A DNA stretch of 64,000 nucleotides, from assembly GCA_963774405.1 (NCBI GenBank), contig CAVZEV010000004.1, positions 1 to 64,000 of the forward strand, in the 5' to 3' direction. Under the pieces are notes generated by a model. The model worked only from the letters and a program-made list of their open reading frames with translations. It ran no database searches and was not told where the DNA came from. Origin of the DNA: VRUE01 sp963774405 (GTDB taxonomy: Bacteria; Actinomycetota; Thermoleophilia; Solirubrobacterales; 70-9). How positions within the stretch are numbered: the stretch's first letter is position 1; each line of letters opens with the position of its first letter. Shown here in pieces: positions 60,615-64,000 of this stretch. A program made the translations under genes and the position numbers.

Positions 60615-60884
60615 ATGGATCCGACCGCAAGTCCGAAGACCCGCCGGATCGAAATCCGGCTCAGCGATGAGGAGCGCGAACTGGACGCCGCTGCCGCCTC
60701 GACGCTAGGGGAGAGCCTGAGCAACTTCTTCCGCCGCGCTGCCCAGACGCGGGCGCACGAAGTTCTCGCCGATCAGCGCACGATCGCGCTCAGCGAGACG
60801 GAGGCAACGCGCTTCCTCGATGCATTGGAGCGGCCCGACGAGAGCGCGGTCGCTCGGCTCGAAGACCTCCGCCGGCGCGCGTGA
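60615..60884 (+). CDS. DUF1778-type antitoxin (TacA-like)
   Basis: An 89-aa protein. RRIEIRLSDEERELDAAA and LGESLSNFFRRAAQTRAHEV form the ribbon-helix-helix DNA-binding part, and IALSETEATRFLDALERPDE is the toxin-neutralising tail typical of antitoxins paired with GNAT toxins. TACAAT at 60601-60606 lies only 8 bases before the ATG, so the mRNA is probably leaderless. The stop overlaps the toxin GTG. Confidence 0.85.
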   Translation: MDPTASPKTRRIEIRLSDEERELDAAAASTLGESLSNFFRRAAQTRAHEVLADQRTIALSETEATRFLDALERPDESAVARLEDLRRRA

Positions 60885-61399
60885 GCGAAAAGGGCGCGCT
60901 CACCGAGCGCTATGACCCCGACCGTCACGAAGTGACGGGCTTCGCCTGCGGCGAGGAATCGCTCGACCGCTGGCTGCAGCGCTACGCAGGCCAGGGCGAA
61001 CGACGGGACTCGACTCGCACCTTCGTCATCGCCGACGCGGACGCCGCGGTGGTCGGCTTCTACACGCTCGTCGCCGGTCAGATCGAGCACGGTCAGGCAA
61101 CCGAGGCGGTCCGCAAGGGTCTCTCGCGTCACTTCCCGGTCCCGGCGGCGATCCTCGCCCGGCTGGCCGTCGACAGCCGCCGCCAGGGCCACGGGCTCGG
61201 CGCACGCCTGCTCAACGACGCGCTCGAACGCATATGCAGGGCCGCGCAGGAGGTTGCCGTGCGAGCCGTAGTCGTGCACGCGATCGACGAGAGGGCTGCC
61301 GCCTTCTACGAGCGCTTTGGCTTCCGTAGCCTCAGCTCGGCGCCGCGGACGCTGATGGTGACGCTGGCAGAGCTTCGCGAGGCCGGCTATCGACCGTAG
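60881..61399 (+). CDS. GNAT-family toxin (TacT-like)
   Basis: A 172-aa acetyltransferase coupled to the DUF1778 antitoxin (GTGA). FACGEESLDRWLQRYA and RTFVIADADAAVVGFYTL are typical of TacT. LARLAVDSRRQGHGLGARLL carries the acetyl-CoA loop (RRQGHG), and YERFGFRSL is the closing motif. TacT-type enzymes acetylate the amino acid on charged tRNAs and stop translation. Full length, so probably active. Confidence 0.88.
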   Translation: MSEKGALTERYDPDRHEVTGFACGEESLDRWLQRYAGQGERRDSTRTFVIADADAAVVGFYTLVAGQIEHGQATEAVRKGLSRHFPVPAAILARLAVDSRRQGHGLGARLLNDALERICRAAQEVAVRAVVVHAIDERAAAFYERFGFRSLSSAPRTLMVTLAELREAGYRP

Positions 61400-61588
61400 C
61401 TTTCTCCCGATCGATAGCCGAGACGGTGCGCTCGACCATCCGTGTCGACGGGGCGGATGAATTGCCGCGGGCCCTGTTCGTCCACGAGGTCTTGGCGCGG
61501 GGTGGAGTCGACCGGCCGGCGGGCCGGGCCGGGAGTGGGTTTCCGGGGTAAACGCTGAGCGACTTCCTCGGTCCTCGCTCGGGTCGTA

Positions 61589-61601
61589 GGACCAATGTCC
61601 C
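61589..61601. promoter_or_regulatory. GGAC-CAAT-GTCC dyad, resembling a DosR/NarL-type box
   Basis: A short dyad 69 bp upstream of the start of the small exported-protein gene. The form is like boxes bound by NarL/LuxR-family response regulators, and such a regulator is encoded at 61986-62612. The remainder of 61400-61669 holds nothing else that I can assign. Confidence 0.4.
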
Positions 61602-61669
61602 CTTGAGACCGCGACCGCGGTAAGAGCATGCTGGCTCCCATGAACGTCACCCCAGACAAAGGAGTCAAG

Positions 61670-61921
61670 ATGAGCAAGTTCACGCGAGTTCTGGCGATTG
61701 CCGGCATCAGCGGTGCCCTGGCGGTCGGCGGTGCCGGCGTTGCCCAGGCGAGCCCCGACCGCGGACAGCAGGTCAGTCCCGACCGGGCGCACAGCACGAA
61801 GCTGGACCGCAGCAGCCGGGACAAGAACGGCAACAGCCGCGACAAAGGCAAGAGCAAGGACAAGGGCAAGGGCAAGCACGACCACAACCACAAGCACGAC
61901 CACAGCAAGAGCCACAAGTAG
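61670..61921 (+). CDS. Small secreted protein with a Lys/Asp/His-rich tail
   Basis: An 83-aa protein. The ATG at 61670 is 6 bases after AAAGGAG. A signal peptide (VLAIAGISGALAVGGAGVAQ, then AS) precedes a very polar region in which Lys, Asp, Ser and finally His alternate (KHDHNHKHDHSKSHK). The tail could bind metal ions such as zinc or nickel, perhaps relevant to the hydrogenase region, but that is a guess. Confidence 0.7.
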   Translation: MSKFTRVLAIAGISGALAVGGAGVAQASPDRGQQVSPDRAHSTKLDRSSRDKNGNSRDKGKSKDKGKGKHDHNHKHDHSKSHK

Positions 61922-61985
61922 GCCGCGGTGGTGCGCGCGAAGGCGGCCTCGCCTGACGGCGGGGCCGTTGGTCGTTCTGAGAGCC

Positions 61986-62612
61986 TCAGTCGGGCGGGGC
62001 GATGCCGTGGCGCTGGGCCCAGAGCGCGGCCTGGGTGCGGTCGGTGACGCCGATCCGCTCGAAGACCCGGGTGAGGTGCGCCTTGACGGTCTTCTCGCTG
62101 ATCTCGAGGCGGCCGGCGATCAGCTTGTTGGGCAGGCCCTCCGCGACCAGCGCCAGCACCTCGCGCTCGCGCCCGGTCAGCTCCGCCTCGCGGCGGCCTG
62201 CCCGCGCCGCCAGCACCTCGCTCGCTGCCTTCGGGGCCAGCGGCGCCTCGCCACGGGCGGCGGCCCGCACGGCGCCGAGCAGCTCCTCGGGTGAGGCGTC
62301 CTTCAGCTGGTAGCCGAGCGCGCCGGCGTCGATCGCGCCGAGGATCCGCTCGCGGTCGGAGAAGGCGGTGAGGACGACGACGCGGGTCTCGGGCCTCGCA
62401 GCGATGATTCGCCGCGTCGCCTCGATCCCGTCCAGGCGAGGCATCGAGAGGTCGATCAGGACGACCTCGGGCTCCAGCTCTGCCGCCATCTCGACCGCCT
62501 GCTCGCCGTCGGCGGCGGCGCCGAGGAGCTCGATGTCCTCGGCGGCCCCCAGCAGCCCCTCGAGGCCGGCCCGCACCACCGGGTGGTCCTCGGCGAGCAG
62601 CACGCGAATCAT
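61986..62612 (-). CDS. NarL/LuxR-family response regulator
   Basis: A 208-aa protein. Receiver domain: MIRVLLAEDHPVVRAGLEGL and VVLIDLSMPRLDG with the phospho-acceptor Asp. HTH domain: LTGREREVLALVAEGLPNKL, EISEKTVKAHLTRVFERIGV. Its start overlaps the stop of the kinase gene. Two-component output regulator; the stimulus is unknown. Confidence 0.9.
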   Translation of the reverse strand: MIRVLLAEDHPVVRAGLEGLLGAAEDIELLGAAADGEQAVEMAAELEPEVVLIDLSMPRLDGIEATRRIIAARPETRVVVLTAFSDRERILGAIDAGALGYQLKDASPEELLGAVRAAARGEAPLAPKAASEVLAARAGRREAELTGREREVLALVAEGLPNKLIAGRLEISEKTVKAHLTRVFERIGVTDRTQAALWAQRHGIAPPD

Positions 62613-63941
62613 CGCCGCGGCACCTCGATCGACACCCGCGTGCCGGTGCCCGAACCCGAATCGACGCTCAGCTTCGCTCCGCGCTGGTCGGCCAAATCGC
62701 GCAGAAGCGCCAGGCCGAAGTGCCCTTCGCCGGCGCGCGGCCCGCGCCGGATCGAAGCCACGACCGTCATCGGAGACGGTCAGGGAGGTGCTTTCGGGGT
62801 CCTGGCTCACGACGACGGTGAGCCTACGCGCCTCCGCGTGGGCAACGGCGTTGCGCACGGTCTCCTGGGCGACCCGGAAGAGCAGCGCCTCGTCCTCGGG
62901 CTCGAGGTCCAGCTCCTCGGGGATGTCGACGCGCGCCTCGACACCACGCGCGGCGACGGGTGCGAGCAGGTCCGAGAGGGCCGGGCCGAGCCCCGCCTGG
63001 CGCAGGCTGGGCGGGTAGATCTCGACCAGCAGGGTGCGCAGGGCCCGCACGCTCTGGCGCGCCTGCTCCGCACCGTCGCGCAGCTCCGCCGCCGCTCCCT
63101 CCTCGCCCGCCGCCGCGGTGCGCTCGGCCGCCGCCGAGAGGCCGAAGGAGAGTCCGGCGAGGTCCTGGACGACGCCGTCGTGCAGGTCGCCGGCGATCCG
63201 CCGCCGCTCGTCCGCCGAGGCGTCGACCGCGCGCCGCAGCAGCTCCTCGCGCTCGCGGCTGCCGCGGCGCAGCCGCCGCGCCAGCGAGGCGGCGAGCGGC
63301 AGCTGGACCAGGTAGAGGGCGAGCAGAGCCGCGATCAGAGCCGGCAGGAAGGAGAGCCAGACGTTGCGGGCGCCGGAGGAGATCGAGCTGAAGTGCTGGT
63401 AGGCCTCGAACAGCAGCGGCCGCCCGGCCGGGGTGCGCACCGGCAGGTAGACCTCGAGCAGCTTTCCGAGCCCCCGCTCGGAGCGGTTCTCGGGCAGCGA
63501 GAGGTCGCTGACGCCGGAGTCGACGGTGCCGTTGCGAAGCGAGGCGACCTCGTCGGCGCCGAGCTTGAAGCGCTGCCCGATCAGCGCCCGGTCGTCGGAG
63601 TAGACCACTCGGCCGGCGGGCGTCCACAGCTTGACGCGGACGATCGGGCCGCGCAGCACCCTTTCGCGGACGACGCGGTCGAAGCGGGCGACCGCTGCGG
63701 GCCGCCCCCGGACCAGGCCCTCGGTGAGGTTCGGTTCGACGATTCCGCGGCCGACGATCCGGGTCACGTCGCGGGCGTTCTTCAGCGCCTCGCTGGTGCC
63801 GACGTTGCGCAGGATCAGGAAGCTGACGACGGCAACCACCGCGAAGGCGACGAGTCCGGCGAGCGCGAAGCGCCCGACCGCGCCCCCGACCGACGGCTCG
63901 CTGCGGACTCCCCCTCGCGACCCGCGCTCTCTCAGCTGCAT
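62609..63941 (-). CDS. NarX/DegS-type sensor histidine kinase, frame slip before the C-terminus
   Basis: The ATG at 63941 is one candidate start; a GTG at 63980 is another. Two membrane helices (VAFAVVAVVSFLILRN, near 40; VWLSFLPALIAALLALYLV, near 205) flank an extracellular sensor. DERRRIAGDLHDGVVQDLAG is the HisKA_3 phosphorylation site (His in DLHDGVVQ); VSDDGRGFDPA is the ATPase G1 box. After this a missing base near 62737 leaves the frame fused to the regulator. The correct frame reads GEGHFGLALLRDLADQRGAK and ends IEVPRR with a stop overlapping the regulator ATG. Confidence 0.82.
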
Positions 63942-64000
63942 GGCTTCATGTTGACGTTTGGCCAACTCGCGGCTCGACACGGTTTACTGCGTCCTCGTGA

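Overview
The window is high-GC DNA with long overlapping reading frames, abundant GTG starts, ATGA/GTGA gene couplings and few intergenic gaps. The gene repertoire (SigG-like sigma factor with a SnoaL-type tail, PadR and ArsR regulators, secreted PD40 and RCC1 proteins, an actinobacterial-type group 4 hydrogenase operon) points to an actinobacterium. Thermoleophilia/Solirubrobacterales is my best guess, by inference only.

Layout. (1) 1-19.2 kb is the right part of an integrative element (element A). It carries a conjugation/replication module: a lytic transglycosylase-CHAP hydrolase, two cytosine-5 methyltransferases, a VirD4-like coupling ATPase, a replication-relaxation protein, an excisionase-like HTH protein, a tyrosine integrase and a resolvase-like protein. 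Its cargo looks defensive: a zinc-ribbon/GHKL-ATPase/DruA-like operon, a Sel1-type membrane protein, an HEXXH-dCTP-deaminase-like fusion, and a PadR pair. (2) 19.17-39.94 kb is a second element (element B) that begins exactly where A ends. The boundary at 19.17 kb and the far end at 39.91 kb share the same 28-bp tRNA-Met segment. Each is preceded, at exactly 114 bp, by a pair of TGGGGCAA repeats spaced 12 bp apart, and a third pair lies just inside the left end of B. This is the arrangement expected of two related tyrosine-recombinase elements in tandem, and B has no integrase of its own. B carries a Hachiman-type HamA/HamB pair, a two-gene nuclease/winged-helix module, several insertion sequences and decayed genes, and an unfamiliar cluster at 30.2-38.7 kb. 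(3) 39.9-64 kb is probably chromosomal flank: a damaged toxin-antitoxin pair, secreted PD40 and RCC1 proteins, an arylsulfatase with a decayed maturase, DHFR-family genes, a SigG-like sigma factor, an ArsR-controlled group 4 [NiFe]-hydrogenase-like operon, a DUF1778/GNAT toxin-antitoxin pair and a NarL-type two-component system.

The most unusual content is the 30.2-38.7 kb cluster. It holds a SAM hydroxide adenosyltransferase, an operon of 2OG-Fe(II) oxygenase, AlaX-type tRNA editing protein and CHAT protease, and, divergently, a gene encoding two tandem methylglyoxal-synthase-like domains plus a SorC-like sugar-phosphate-binding domain, coupled to a MurD-like ligase. I know of no described system with this combination. 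A modified amino-acid/peptide pathway with self-protection, or a sugar-phosphate-sensing stress or defence system, are both possible.

Caveat: many genes carry single-base frame breaks that interrupt conserved motifs without nonsense codons, densest in the hydrogenase membrane subunits (51.5-56.1 kb). Some or most may be consensus errors rather than biology. Where a break is likely, the entry says so.
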